From Echria macrotheca (Eukaryota > Ascomycota > Sordariomycetes > Sordariales > Schizotheciaceae), in contig MU839828.1 in NCBI GenBank assembly GCA_030411725.1, forward strand, positions 2,480,001 to 2,544,000: a stretch of DNA of 64,000 nt, given 5' to 3'. Below the pieces are notes generated by a model. That model was not told the origin of the DNA. It saw only the letters and a program-made list of their open reading frames with translations, and did not search any database. Positions 45,301 to 57,493 of the stretch are shown piece after piece (the first letter of the stretch is position 1; every line of letters begins with the position of its first letter). The position numbers were made by a program, and so were the translations under genes.

Positions 45301-48300
45301 TTGCAACATCATCGCCATCGGTTTGCTTTGATCGTCGCGCATCCGGCGTCGTTCGCTGGTTCTAGCTTTGGCACCGAAGCGCTTCACCCGATCGGACACG
45401 CTGATGCACGCGACGGGGCAGACATCAGGGTTCATGGGTCTCTTCATACAGCAGAAATGCATCTAGGGTTCTGCAATTGGCCGCCTGCTGGTTGCCGCCC
45501 CGTCCATCTAGACATGGTGGCCACGCAGCGTGGAGCAGGCGGAGAGACATCCCACAAACGCGGCAGCCAGTCTCCCCAGTCTCGCCCGGCCTGGCCTCGC
45601 GGATGTATCTAGGATCTTCCAGTCTGCATGTCTTCCAGCGCCGACCTCTCGATCGCTCTCCAATGGGTGACACGACAAGGCAACGTCCCCAGTCCAGCTT
45701 TCTTTCCGCATGTCGTCGGTGCCTTCCCGGTCCGTCTCGAACTATCAGACGCTGCGACTGTCTGTTAGCTGCCAGCCAATGTATGCACGCCGGTCTCTTA
45801 TCCAGGTTTTGACTATCGATCTGAAGTTCTTATAGCTGTTTAGGTCGCCATGTCCATCGAAACCTGGAAACACACGTTCCCCATCGTCTTCCGCAGCATG
45901 GAAAGTCGGCAAAAAGCAATCTACCCGCTGCCAGGCGACTTCCGAAGTCACCTGTCCTCCAACCATCCCCATACCGATCCGATCTGGAAGTCCCCGAAGG
46001 GGGTGGTGGCTTACACCTGGCTACCGGGAAGCTTGACGGCTGGAACGGCCTGGTCTATGTCCGAGCTGGTTGGAGAGAAATCCTTGCATCGGTCACGGCG
46101 GTCTCTGTGACCTCGTCATCACTGCAAAGAACATCATGCCGACCTCGGTTTGCGTCCTCGCCTCGCCGCGTCATTATTGCCCGCAGGATCTGGCCGATAC
46201 GGGAACAAGATCCCCTATCAAAGATGCCGATGAGATTGTTGAAGACAGTGTATTACGTCAAAAGACGCTATCAGATGACAGCCACAACAACCACCCTGGG
46301 ATCTCCAATGAGCAGCTCTTCCCTGAAGATACGCGCGCCAACGACACATCGGTTCCTTCGGGCCAAAGTCGCTCGAGCAGTGCGTCAAGCTCCTTACTCG
46401 GCGCCTCATCTCGCATGAACAGTCACCAGGCATGACATGGTCTCCGATAATAACCCCTACAGCCCACAGAAAGGCTGTCGAGGTTACCGGGTATTGTTCG
46501 TCCTTTTAGCGACAACGAAAGGACTTGGTGCGTCGTCGACGTATGCCGCAGCGCAAACGGAACGACATGGAGATTCTCTTGTGGACCGTTTCCAACCCGG
46601 GACGGTCTGATAAGGATATTTCTCCGTGGAAAAGCTTGGCTTTCCATCATCACCGAGGCTCGGCATCATGTGCGGCGATGGTGATCTGTCACCTGCACAA
46701 ACCAGCGAGAGAGACTGCCCCCTCCTACCTCTGCTTCGGGAGAATCTCGCCGAGATTATCGAGTCACTCAGCGATATTCCAGCACCTATTCGCCCGCTTC
46801 GAGTATCCGTGCCCAACTCGGCAGTTCTATTCCTGGGAAAAGTGTGTCGAGTGACCCTATGACATGGAATATGCAATCTGAAAGAGAGGACGAGAATACC
46901 TATCTGTCAAGCAGCACCGGTCGAGATCCCGAATCAGCCGCCTGTTGACCAGTCGAGAGACAAGCTGTTGACGACCGACAGCTAGTGGTGCTCGTGACTT
47001 GGATTCAATCCCTCTCGGTGAAGCAATTCATGCATCATGATTGGACGCCTCCTTTCTGACACCGACTTCTCAGCATGCCAGAAGCAACACATGGCCGCCG
47101 CTGCTCCGCCCATCCCTGCTGACAAGAGGGGAGGAGTCGGTCCATAGGTCGGCAGCACCCCCGCTGGGCAGTGTCTGTTCATGCCGGCACCCCGTGGCTG
47201 GCCCCCCGTTGAGCTCTTCTCCCTTGTCCTCAGCACGCACCCGGTCTGTTACTTTGCTTTCCTCCCGCCGCTCCCCCTCCCCGACCCCCAAGCACCCTAC
47301 TTTGCATTTCCTCCTCGCTGGAGCTGTACCTGCTACCCAGAGCTCTCAAAGTTCACTCTGGGGCCACATAGACCTCGGCGTATTGTCACGATAAGCGTAA
47401 GGCAAAAAAGGAAAGAAGAAACATCCAACCGTGGCCGATGTCATTGAACACCTCTCACACCTCCGAACCCTATACGGAGTACTTAGGGCGAATCATTTAT
47501 TACAATGTATCATCTGATGGGGAAGGACTTCTAACCCCCCGCTCGACCCCTACCCTACCTCTCATGTCAAGCCGTCAGTCACCCTTCGGCCGTATGTCGA
47601 CCCCCCCACTGGGCCCGTCAGTCAGCCAAGCTTCCTTGGCCCGCTTTCGAGGCCTGACCGTCATAACAAAACAACAAACAGGGGGAGGGGGGAGGAGGGG
47701 GAGGACCGAGGTTGGGCCATAAGTAAAAAAAAACCGAACCCCCTACCAAAGAAAAGGTCAAAAAAGATACACGGTAAGCACCCTTCCTTTGGCGCACTGT
47801 ACGGGGACATGAGGGAAAGAAAAGAAAAATTTCATACACACCGATCAAGATCACGCGAGCTCGAAGTCGTTCGATGTCCACAGACCCAGGTGGCTCGTCA
47901 TTGGCCCACGCTTCACATATACACCGCACCGCAAGCCTTTTGGGCCTCCCATTCTCTTTGCCTCTCTGATGGTTTCTCGGTTACACGATCCCCCTCGTCT
48001 TCTTATTCGACCCTTCGTTCTTGCCTCTAGAAGCCGTTTTCAAGCGGCCTTGCAGATTTGTTCTCAAGTAACACAGACCTTGAGACCCCCCGAGCATGAG
48101 CATGGCTGCTGGTGCCATCCACCCGTACACCCATACCGCTTCTTTGCCCACTCAATCTCTGTCTCTGTTCACTGTGATTGGCACAGCCATTAATCCATAC
48201 TCGCCACGTGGATGGGAGGATGTTTCTGATCCAGTTATGATTATGCTTCTTGGCTCTTTTCATTAAAACGTACAGTCATGATTGACATTTTCATTAAACC

Positions 48301-48971
48301 ATCACACTCTTTCCCAGTCCCTCTCTCTCGTTCAAGAGACAATTTCCCTCCACACCATCATCTTCTTTGGTCCCTTCAGTCAGGGACGGTCTCGAGTGAA
48401 AAAGAAAATTTGAGAGGTGGGAAAATAACGAGAATGAGAAAGACTGGGTGGAGAGACAACCTACAAACGAGGCCCCACACAAAAGCAAAAGGAACTCCTG
48501 TAAACACCCTCCTATGATAAAAGGAAAACGACAATGCCCCGACAACCCATGCAATTTTGATTCCTGTTTCTCATCCGTTGGTTGTCGTTTCTCCATAGCC
48601 CAAAGACATGGTGCGGGTTGGGGGTTGGCCAAGAGACGAAAAGGCGGGAAGGATAACCCACTCTACTGGTCGCCACCACAAATCTCCGACCATGTAACGC
48701 TGTTCCCGAGTCATGCCCGAGGCCCCTGTGGCTTTCGGGGGCAATGGAAAGTGCCTCAGCTGTTCCCAATATGGTATACCGCTCTTCCAGAGCTCGCCCA
48801 AAGAAAGGCAGCCAAGGAGGGAGGTGCTGGGCAGCACCACAGGAGAGCCCGCTCGCCAACCACGCCTCGTCGATCAGGGAAGCAGGCCCCTAGGCCACCG
48901 ACTTCCATTTCATTGAACGGAGGTCTAGGCTGGAAGAGCGGTCAAGAGACATCGATGTCCGAGATAAACGC
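42309..48971. other. 6.7-kb region without a supportable gene
   Basis: Many short frames exist on both strands, the longest about 310 residues (near 43585-44523, +), but all are Ser/Arg/Pro/Gln-rich with no recognisable domain. I could not link any of them by splice sites into a family-like protein. The region has a CAG-rich stretch (about 44000-44075), two G-run motifs (about 43234-43256 and 47681-47702) and GC content like genic DNA rather than decayed repeats. It lies between two minus-strand genes, so it includes the promoter of the WBP2-like gene and the 3' flank of the formin-like gene. It may hold an unrecognised gene with many introns, long UTRs or non-coding RNAs. Confidence 0.4.
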
Positions 48972-51609
48972 TCACGAGAGCCAGGCGTCCCCTCCTGGCT
49001 GAGACCTGGCGACTGGAGTCTCTCTGTCGATTCCGAAACTCAGCTTAGGTATCTCGATCCTCGGCGCGTCCTCAGTCTTCTTCCCACCGCCAGCCTTCTT
49101 GACTGGTGAGGCGGAGCGAGACTCGGGAGGGGGGCCGTAGCGGACGTCGCGGACATCCCAGCCATCCTCGGCAGCGGCGGCAACCCAGGTTCGTAGACCA
49201 TCGTGGACCGCGCCGTAAAACTTCTCCTTGCATAAGCGAAGACTGCCTCCCAGGCAACGCTCCCAGCCAGAGATACGTAGCTCGGCCCGCAAGGCGTTGC
49301 GCTCCTCGGCGCCTGGCCCGGTACAAGCGATGATGGCATTCATCAGGTCCAGATGGCTTGCCAGATAGTTGGTCGCATCCCATTCGACCCCGCCCACATA
49401 CGGGGCGGCGGGCACGGGCGGACGCTCCTGAGGGAAGTGCCGTGCCATGTAAGCCAGCTCGTCGTCACATCTCATGGTGTCCTGGCTTCCATTACTGGTG
49501 GTCGGCGCCAGGGAGCCGACAGCCCCGCCGATCTGCTCCAGCAAGGATGTATTGCTGGACGGCAGGGTGATGATGTTGAGGTTATGCAGAAAGATCCAAA
49601 ACACCTCTTTGGTCACTGAGACCACCTCCTTGCACCACACGCGGTAGGGCCTGTCTCGTCGCATCTCCAGGACGAAGCTGACGGGCCGCTCCGCTTCCTT
49701 GGGCTCGGGATCTCGCAGGTATCCAAGAATCGTTCTGGCACGCGAGAGCCGGTCCGGGGGCGAAGCACATTCGATGTACGTCAGCAGCACCGACGTGATG
49801 ATGTTGCGAGTGGTGAACTCGCTCGGCCCTTTCTTCTCGGGATCAAAGATCATGTGGAGCAGGGCAGGGAAGAGGGTGGCGTGGATCGAGTGAAGGTACT
49901 GGAGCGCCAGTGCCGTCGTACACAAGGCCTTGAGACACAGCAGGTTCTCGTGCAGCAAGGCATCCTCATGCTCCTCTCTGCATAACACACGTCAGTCGGT
50001 CAGATACAAAACAAAAACCCCCACTGTTTCTGGAGAGCCAGACTTACCTCCACTCTACAGCCATGATACGGTGCAGCAGACCCACGATCTCCTCCATGCC
50101 GCCCTGCCGAATGAATTCCTCGGTCCATGCAACCGTCTCGTTGCGGAGGAGAAGACGCAGCTTGTGCAGCTTGCCCACCTCTACTAGCTCTGGCTTCTGC
50201 ACCTTGCGCAGATACGACACGAAGTCGGCGGGCCGCTGCTGGCCCTTGACCTTGGCAAAGAAACCCCCGTTGGTCGGCGTCTCACCAGCTGGAGAGGCGT
50301 TGTCGCTAACCACGCTCTCGGTCGATTTGGACCGGAAGTGGCGACCCAGGCTGCTGTCCGTCTTTTGCTTCTTGGTCGGTGAGGATGGCGCTTTGTTGGC
50401 GCCTTTTCCTATGGTCAGACTAAGGCCACGGGTATGCTTCTTCTTCTTGGTGCCCTCCTTGTCCGGGTTACTCGCCATGCTGTTCTCGGCGGATCCCTCG
50501 CTATCATTTGTGCCTGGACGCTCCAGCTTGGCTTGCTCCTCCGCCCAATCCTGACGGACAAACTCCATCTTGATGGTGGCGTTAAGATTCCGCATCTTGT
50601 ACCGCTGGTTCTCGGGAATGTTTCGCCTGTCCAACATGGCCTCGAGGTGCTTGTCGATATCCTTGGGATCAATGTCAGGTCCCGGCTTGGCTGATGCCGT
50701 CGGCTTTGTCTTCCCGTCTCCTCCCTTGGCCCACGTCATCCTCTTTCTCACCGCATCTTCGGCGCTTTTCTTGGAGCGCGCGATTCTACTGTCAGCTTGG
50801 TCGTCCACGGGGGTGGCGTGAGGGTGATACGACATGGGACGTCGTTTGCCAACCCCGTTCTCTGGGGGGTACACAGCGGGCCGCGCCGTCCCGTCTGCAG
50901 ATTGTCTTCCCGGAAGATCAGCGGAGCTACGATGTGGCGAACTAGGCCCACCGAACAGTTGGCTCGTGAATTGGGCGTAAATCGGTGGCGGGGGTCCGTG
51001 GTCGTTGGCGACGGAGCTCGGTGGCGTCCGGTTCTCCTTGTCCTTGACAGCTCGGGCCTCCTCGTCGGTGACGAGCTGCTTCAGGTTCTTGGACGATTTG
51101 GGCCGCGACAAAAGAGCACCAAGGTTTGTGGCGGACTTGCTCTTCTTGGGTTTGGTCGGTGAGCTAGGCTCTTTGGACTTGGATGGCTTGGAGTATTCCT
51201 TGGTGATGACCTTGAGTGACAGATTGGCGAGTGTTGCTCTCGTTGTCGAAGGCGACGCCTGACTGCGGTCGCGGGGTCGCTCGGGCGAGCGCTGGCGCTG
51301 CGATGACTCCTGTCGGTTGTATTTCATTTCGCCCAGTGCCTGCATGCTCATCTTTGGTGCGAGGTAATGTTGGTGTGGCGGGTTGAGGTCGACGGCCGAG
51401 GCTGGAGTGTGCAGGCCCTGCTGGGCGGTATTGGGGGTCGAGATTGCGGGAGGGAGCGAGGTGCCGTCCGAATTGTTTCTTTTGTGACCCATGAGCGACC
51501 GGAGCACCGAGGACTTTGTTCGCTGGTGGGGGGCTTGTTGCGAGCTGCTCGCGGGCCCGGCTGCATGGTTCAGCGTGGGCACGCCGTAGGGGTCTGTGAA
51601 AGACGGCAT
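48972..51609 (-). CDS. Formin-like GBD/FH3 protein lacking FH2 (Rid1-like)
   Basis: Exons 51609-50048 and 49977-48972 join in frame (EWR then EEHED) to give about 855 residues. Residues 1-270 are basic, Ser/Pro-rich and disordered. From about 280 a diaphanous-type GTPase-binding/armadillo region begins: RKRMTWAK, LEAMLDRRNIPENQRYKMRN, MKMEFVRQDW-like text (IKMEFVRQDW), SYLRKVQKPELVEVGKLHKL, NETVAWTEEFIRQGGMEEI, LCLKALCTTALALQYLHS. This matches the Rho-binding GBD and FH3 parts of formins such as Bni1/SepA. No FH1 proline run or FH2 actin domain follows: the protein ends after RIEIPKLSFGIDRE and a short tail. It probably binds a Rho or Cdc42 GTPase in polarity or septation; the Rid1 comparison is from memory and tentative. 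Confidence 0.88.
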
Positions 51610-52581
51610 CGAGGGCCGAGGAAGTGCTGTCGTCCACGATAGACCGGAAAGAAAATGCCAAAATGGAGCCGTTAACCTAGTTGCCCTCTATGCCGATGCA
51701 AAATGCCAATGCCAATTCCAATGCCGATTCCGATGCCGATGCCGTCGTAGTTTATGCCATTGCTGTCGCGGACTGTTAGCCTCGATGTGGTTTTGCGATG
51801 CGGACCCAGACCTGTCAATCGCCGCCGACAGTTGGGGGATGAAAAAGACAAGGGACGAAAGTGTCGCAAGCCTGCCGTGAGAAATTTGGGCATCCGCGAT
51901 TCCAGGTTGTGCGAGGTCGTTGTTGAGCTTTTGGGCAGTTGCCGTTGCAGTCGAACAGGGTGTGGGCCAATGGCGGGTGTTGTTTACCAGGGGGGGTCGG
52001 TGTTGCCCCAGTGATGGGTTCGCGACTCTCTTTTTTATTACGACGAAATTCGTACCCCGGCCCGCCGGCTGCCCCCCCAGCGGGGAATACATGGTGCCTT
52101 ATCGATAGCAACGGTGTAGAGTATTTTTCACCCCACCATTCGGAACCCCACTACCCCGCTATCTCAACCTTGGGAGCTTGGGGAGCTTGGATGTCCCGTC
52201 TTCACGGGTTGAATTTTTCAGGGAGAGAGAAACAATGTGACATGTTTGGATCTAGCTTGGATGTAAGTAAGTAATTGGCCGGATGGGGTAGATTGCTGGT
52301 GTAGTTTGACGTGAATTTCGCTGCAAGAGAAAGGCCTCTCTCTCCATTGTCTTGACTACACATCGCTGGGTTAAGAGAGATTGGGGGTGTTTGTTTCACA
52401 CTCCATCGGTGACAAACTTCTCCGATATAACGACCTAATCTCAGGCGAGCCTCACCAGCGCCAGCTCTAGACCCAGGTCCGCCCGGCCACTATATTCTCC
52501 TCGATGAAATCTAGGAACGAGAAATCTAGAGGCACCCAGCCTCCCAAAAGAACATCTGGACAGCAAACCCAGCGCCCCTTA
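51610..52581. other. Intergenic region upstream of the formin-like gene
   Basis: 972 bp without a supported gene. It contains the hexanucleotide repeat at 51690-51747, probably in the 5' UTR or promoter of the formin-like gene, and the 3' flank of the Apd1-like gene. Confidence 0.5.
51690..51747. repeat. Degenerate hexanucleotide repeat (TGCCRA/TTCCRA)
   Basis: About nine imperfect copies of a 6-bp unit of the type TGCCGA, TGCCAA or TTCCAA lie 80-140 bp upstream of the formin-like start codon. Being outside the reading frame, it is not protein-constrained there. Confidence 0.7.
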
Positions 52582-53966
52582 CTACCAACTCATCACCCCC
52601 TTCCCGCGATCAAACCCGCCTCGTAACTGCCTAGCCGGCTTAACCACCTTGCCCTGCAAAACCGTAAACTTGACAATCCCCTCACAATCCTCCGGCCGCA
52701 CCCTCGCCAGCCAGATACACTGCGCCGCGCCCACATCCTCCCCCTCCTCCTCTTGATTCTTCACCAACACCACCTTTTCGTCGCCGACCTTCGCCCTCTC
52801 CACGCCATCAACCCCAAACGCATCCCGCCTCCGATAGACCATCATATTCGCCGAGTACTTATGCCCACCAACATGGCTGATAAAATAAATCCCCACGCCC
52901 CCGGGTCTCTCGTCGTCCAGGTCCCGATATAGCCCGAGAGGCGCAAGATGACGCTGCAACTCCTTCCGAAGCAAAGGCGCACTCTGTCCGCAGCGCGCAT
53001 CCCGCGTCTTCTGGCTACACAGCAATATCAACGCTCTGTGCGGAGACGGCCTGGTAGTCAGTTCCCTAATCGCCGCGGGACTCGCCTCCGGCAGCGGCGC
53101 CTCCAGCTCTCTCGGCAGCGACACCGGCACCAGGGGCGAAGCGTTCGTCGGCGCCTTGTTGATCAGCCCCTCGATCAGCGTCGGGACCGTAGCGGGCGTG
53201 ACGTTCTCCACCACCACGAACGCGGGCAGCAACAAGACGGTCGTCGGTTCCGAGTATGACGAGGTATGATGCGGCGTGGGGATGTTGCTCGCCGAGAGCA
53301 TTAATCTCTAGAACAACACACCACCTCACTCTGTTTAATATAACACATACCCACTACTCTTCTAGATTGAGTCCAAAAGAAAAATTGAAAAAAGAAAATA
53401 AAAGAACTTACGCCATTACTAGGCCCCTTCTGCGCAGCAATAGCCTGCATAACACTCCCCTTCTCGTCCGCCACGTCCCTTACCCAATCCGTCTTGCCCG
53501 TCGCCACGAGCACATGGGTACTCCACCCCTTGACGAACCCGTACAGCTCGTCGTCCTCGTCAATTTTAAAATTTTTGGGATACGACACCGAGCAGCTCGC
53601 GCAGTCGTGGTCGCAGTCGTCGCCGTCGATCTCGGGCGTGACCGCCGGAAAAAGCTCGTCCAGCGCCGCCTTGCTGCCCGAGTCGCCTATGGCCAGCTTC
53701 TTGGCGCTGGATACCAGCGCTTTGAACGTTGACGCCATGCCCCACGGCCGAGGTTTTTCTTTCTTCTTTGCTTTCAACGATTTTTGGTGGTTGTTGTTGT
53801 CGTCCCGATTTGTTGGTGGAAAAGGAGGAGCTGCTGGTGGTGGTTTGTCAGGGGAGGGCGAGGTAGTGGTGGTGGTGGTGGTGGTGGTGGTTGGACCAGA
53901 AGTAGTTGGATTAGAAGTAGCCCCGTCGCCACTTGCTTGCGGCGGAGACGGCGGCGGCGGACCCAT
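52582..53966 (-). CDS. Sucrase/ferredoxin-like (Apd1-type) protein
   Basis: Exons 53966-53412 and 53307-52582 join in phase 0 (GPSNG then RLMLSASN) to give about 426 residues. A Pro/Thr-rich N-terminus with a ten-Thr run is followed by MASTFKALVSSAKKLAIG, which could be the true start (53738). CDHDCASCSVSYPKNF and ELYGFVKGWSTHVLVATGKTDW resemble the first half of Apd1-like proteins. The C-terminal part HVGGHKYSANMMVY, IWLARVRPEDCEGIV and LRGGFDRGKGV matches the thioredoxin-like ferredoxin domain. The HxxxH motif in HVGGHKYSAN replaces the usual cysteines as [2Fe-2S] ligands in Apd1. In yeast Apd1 affects metal and drug tolerance. Cellular location is not clear from sequence. Confidence 0.88.
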
Positions 53967-55090
53967 TTATTTGGATTTTGTACTATCCGGCGGCGGTCTG
54001 CTGGGAAGGACACAACTCTCTCAACTCCGCTTCGGCGTCCGGTCGGGAAACCCTCTGCTTGGCAGCCTGCCCTGACTGCCGCCTTCTGTCCCGTCCGTTG
54101 GCTTAATTCTCCGTAACTCCGCGTGGGTCGGCCGAAGAACGCCTGATCAGATAACAAAATTTCTACAGAAACTTATGCAAGTTAGTTTAGTTAACAATAA
54201 TATGTTAACCCGACCATCTAAAGTTCTGCCAATTTCTCATTCGCAACTTACAAGCGGGGGCGGGGTCAATTACCTTTCTCAGCGCATCGTCCAACGTCCC
54301 ATCAACAAAGTAGCACAAGATCCATCGGCAGATTCCACAACACAATCAGATCATCAGATAAGAAAAATGAAGTCCGGTCCTCTGTATTAAATACCTAATA
54401 CATAGCTCGGCGTCCCGATTTATCGCCGCGACATAATCTCCCAGCCTCGTCCCACAAACCCCCTTGTCAAGCCGCGCGTCCGCGAGTGTACCGTCCATCC
54501 TGCAACAACAGCTTTTGCGCTCGTATCGCCGAGCCCGGGGCCGGGTCCATTGAATGGGGGCCACGTCGGTCGGTATAGGAATAGGAAATTAGGCCCGCCC
54601 TTGAGAACTGCTGCTCCTAGCGATAGCTGTATACAATACAACAAAACCTATTCAATTGTGGCTCCCTCTAGTCCATCTGCAGAGGCACCCGCAAAGAGTC
54701 CACGGCGCGGCTAGCCATTATCTCGGTCTCGTCCGCCCGCCCGGTCTTAAGAATCGTAACAAGTTGTGTCGTAAGCTATCGCACCGTGTTAGCAAGCCTC
54801 GTCTTGACTCGTCATCCGCCAATACGATGAAGTGACCGCATGGCGGAACCAGCCGCTCGCATTGCGCAAGCCCAGTCGCAGTAACTTGAGAGTTATCCCA
54901 AGTGCTCGGCCACCAATCTGTAGGCTGTCGTCATCCGAGGTTACATGAGAATGCACATCTCATAAACCCTTGTCGCTGACATCGATGCACGAAAAGATGA
55001 AATGCAACATACAGAAAAAGCCAAAACCGCAGGCGCCTGAATAACCAACTTGATGCAACAAACAAAAAGCCAGCAACAGGGTCCTGAGCC
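53967..55090. other. Intergenic region
   Basis: 1.1 kb between the Apd1-like start and the acyltransferase stop codon; no supported gene. Confidence 0.5.
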
Positions 55091-57493
55091 TTACGTGTCG
55101 TTGTTCCTGGCGTTGTCGTACGCTTCGTCTTCTTCGTCCGTTTCGTCGGCCTCGAGGAAGCCGTTGCGCGAAACCTGGCTCTTTCGTCGCCTCAACTCGC
55201 CGCGCTCCCGCATCGCTTCCCGGATCTTCTTGCTTGCCTCGTCGAAGCCCTCCTTGCTATCCAGTGTAGTAAACTTGGCAATGGGGAACCCGGCAGATCC
55301 AAATCCACCACCGCTGCTGCTGCTCCGGCTGCGACTGCGCGAAGACGGCCGTGTCGCGAATATTTGCACTTCTCCAATGTTACTGAACGACTCGTTGCGT
55401 GGGATCGCCCGGCTCGATAGCGTTGTGCCGCGCCGTGGAACACCGTGTGGCGGGCTTTCCAGACCGTCCACGTACGCGCCCGGGGATGACATGCCGCTGT
55501 CTTGACGCTTGTGCGTGGGCCGCGTTGGAGACAGAGGCGGCGCGCTCTCGCCGCTGGCCGTCCGGTTATGGTCCGCATGCACCAGCCTGGTGCTTTCAAA
55601 GTCGGGGAACATTTCTGGGCCGAGGGTATTGATCAACTCTGTGACCTGCGCACTGAGTTCTGCCCGGCGTTCCCGGAGCTGCTGGATGTTATAGCTAGAC
55701 GATGGGTTGATGCACAGTGCGAGCGGTCGCAGCGACTTGAGGATGTCCATCCCAACTTCACCGAAGCGGAGCGCCGCGAAAGTGATGGCTGGGAACACAA
55801 TCCAACCGGCAAAGAACACCCCCCAAACAGGTACATGCTCAGGTACATGACCCCAGAGGCGGTGTTTGTACACGTTGTACGCCAGCAGCGCCGAGTAGAG
55901 GTTGTAGAGAATCGGGGCGAAGAACAACGATACCAAAAGCTTCCACGTAGCCATGACATCTCTGCCCTGGATCTTGACCGTCGACCCAGCGAGCGCCGTT
56001 TTGGCTTTCTGGTGACTGATGATCTTGGTGGCAATGAATACCGGTGCAAAGAGGACAAGGCCGGGGAGCACGCCAGCCGACAGGACGAGCAGCTTCGTTA
56101 GACGGTAGATGAAAGTGCCGACGACGGTAGGCCAGGACATCTTCGCGTACTGGACCTGGTGGTCGCGGATGTTCAGGTATCGAAGCTGCCGGTTGTATTC
56201 CTTGACCGACTTTTGCAGTTTGATGATACGCTCATCGTCCTTGTACTTCTCATAGCCCAAGGCTAGCCGACGGTTGAGCTCCACCACGAGCGGAAGCGGC
56301 AGTTTCTTTCCCATTGGATTGTACAAACGCCTAGCTGCCTGGATGGTCATTAGTGTGTCGTAGTCGGGCGTCGAGACAGTGACGGCGCTGAGGCCGGAAT
56401 GAATCATATCCAGAAGCCGACCGATGGCCTCGCGTCTCTGGTTGTTCTTGTACATGTGGACCAGCTTCTGGGGAACCTCAATCGGGGAGCCGAATTCCAC
56501 CACGGCCCTCGACCGGAATTTGTGCGCGTGAAAGTAGTTCATGCCCACAGGAACAATCTTGAGCCCCGAGTCGGGCGTCTCGGCGAGGGCTCCCAAGGCC
56601 ATGATAGCAACACCCGCCTTGAGGGGCAACAGCTCCGTGCGATCATGGCTACCTCCCTCGGGGAAGATACCGACGCATTCGCCTGCCTTCAGGCGGTTGA
56701 AGACGGCCTCGTACACCTTGGACTGGTCGATGTGAGGCGAGAGCTTGAATTTGCTTCCCTTGAAGCCATCCTTGCATCCCTTAAAGTCCTTGTTGGCAAG
56801 CTCCCCGTGTTCGTCAATGTCATCCCGACCCGTGAGCTGGGTCATGGGAACAAACCCCACGAAGGGACGCTTGGTACGCAGCTCCTCGGGCCCCACGATT
56901 TTGGCGATATCGACACTTGCCCCAGAATGACCTTTAATCGATGGGAGGAAGACCGAGCCACCCACTTCGGCCTCCTTCTCGAAGTTTGTACCGATACCCC
57001 GGATGAGGGTCGGGTCGTTGACGGGATCAGGCATGTAAATGGTTCCGGTGGCCGGTTTTGCCGAGTCCTGCGCCCGTCCTACGGGAACGGACCCGACCTG
57101 GCGTGATGCCCATCCGATGAAGCCTTTGACGGATTTCTCGGCAATCAGAAGAGACACGCGTCGTTTGGCCTCGTTTCGTAGCGTCCGTTGTAATATCAAG
57201 GCGTCGACGAACTGGGTTCAAATCCATTGTCAGCATCCTGTCTCCCCCACACGAGTGTCGAAACGTACCTGGTTTGCGTGCGGCGCAGCCACGAAGATAA
57301 CAGGCCCATGGCGGGGTACTTTCCATGACCCGCGAGGATGGACCTCACGGAAGAAAAGATCTGCTAGGATGGATGTGGACCACAGGAAGGCGTCGTATTT
57401 CCAATGGCTCATGGGGTAGAGCTCCTTGGACGCCGAAGGCGAGGCCGCACTCTGCGGCGGGGCGTCTCCATTGGGAGCTTTGGTGTTTGCCAT
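55091..57493 (-). CDS. SCT1: Glycerol-3-phosphate/dihydroxyacetone-phosphate acyltransferase (Sct1/Gpt2 type)
   Basis: ER-membrane enzyme for the first acylation in phospholipid and triacylglycerol synthesis (glycerol-3-phosphate to lysophosphatidate). Exons 57493-57269 and 57211-55091 join in phase 0 to give about 781 residues, the size of yeast Sct1/Gpt2. Motif I, PHANQFVD with the catalytic His and Asp, is assembled exactly across the intron. Further motifs are IFPEGGSHDRTELLPLK (block III) and IVPVGMNYFHAHKFRSRAVV (block IV). Hydrophobic spans follow (LLVLSAGVLPGLVLFAPVFI, WKLLVSLFFAPILYNLYSALL, VWGVFFAGWIVFPAITFAAL). The C-terminal about 200 residues are Ser/Arg-rich, likely phosphorylated and cytosolic, ending in an acidic ADETDEEDEAYD. 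SCT1 cannot be told from GPT2 by sequence alone. Confidence 0.96.

Noticed and set aside
45850..46862. Series of plus-strand frames that might be a decayed gene
   Set aside because: The frames do not join by plausible splices and resemble no family that I know.
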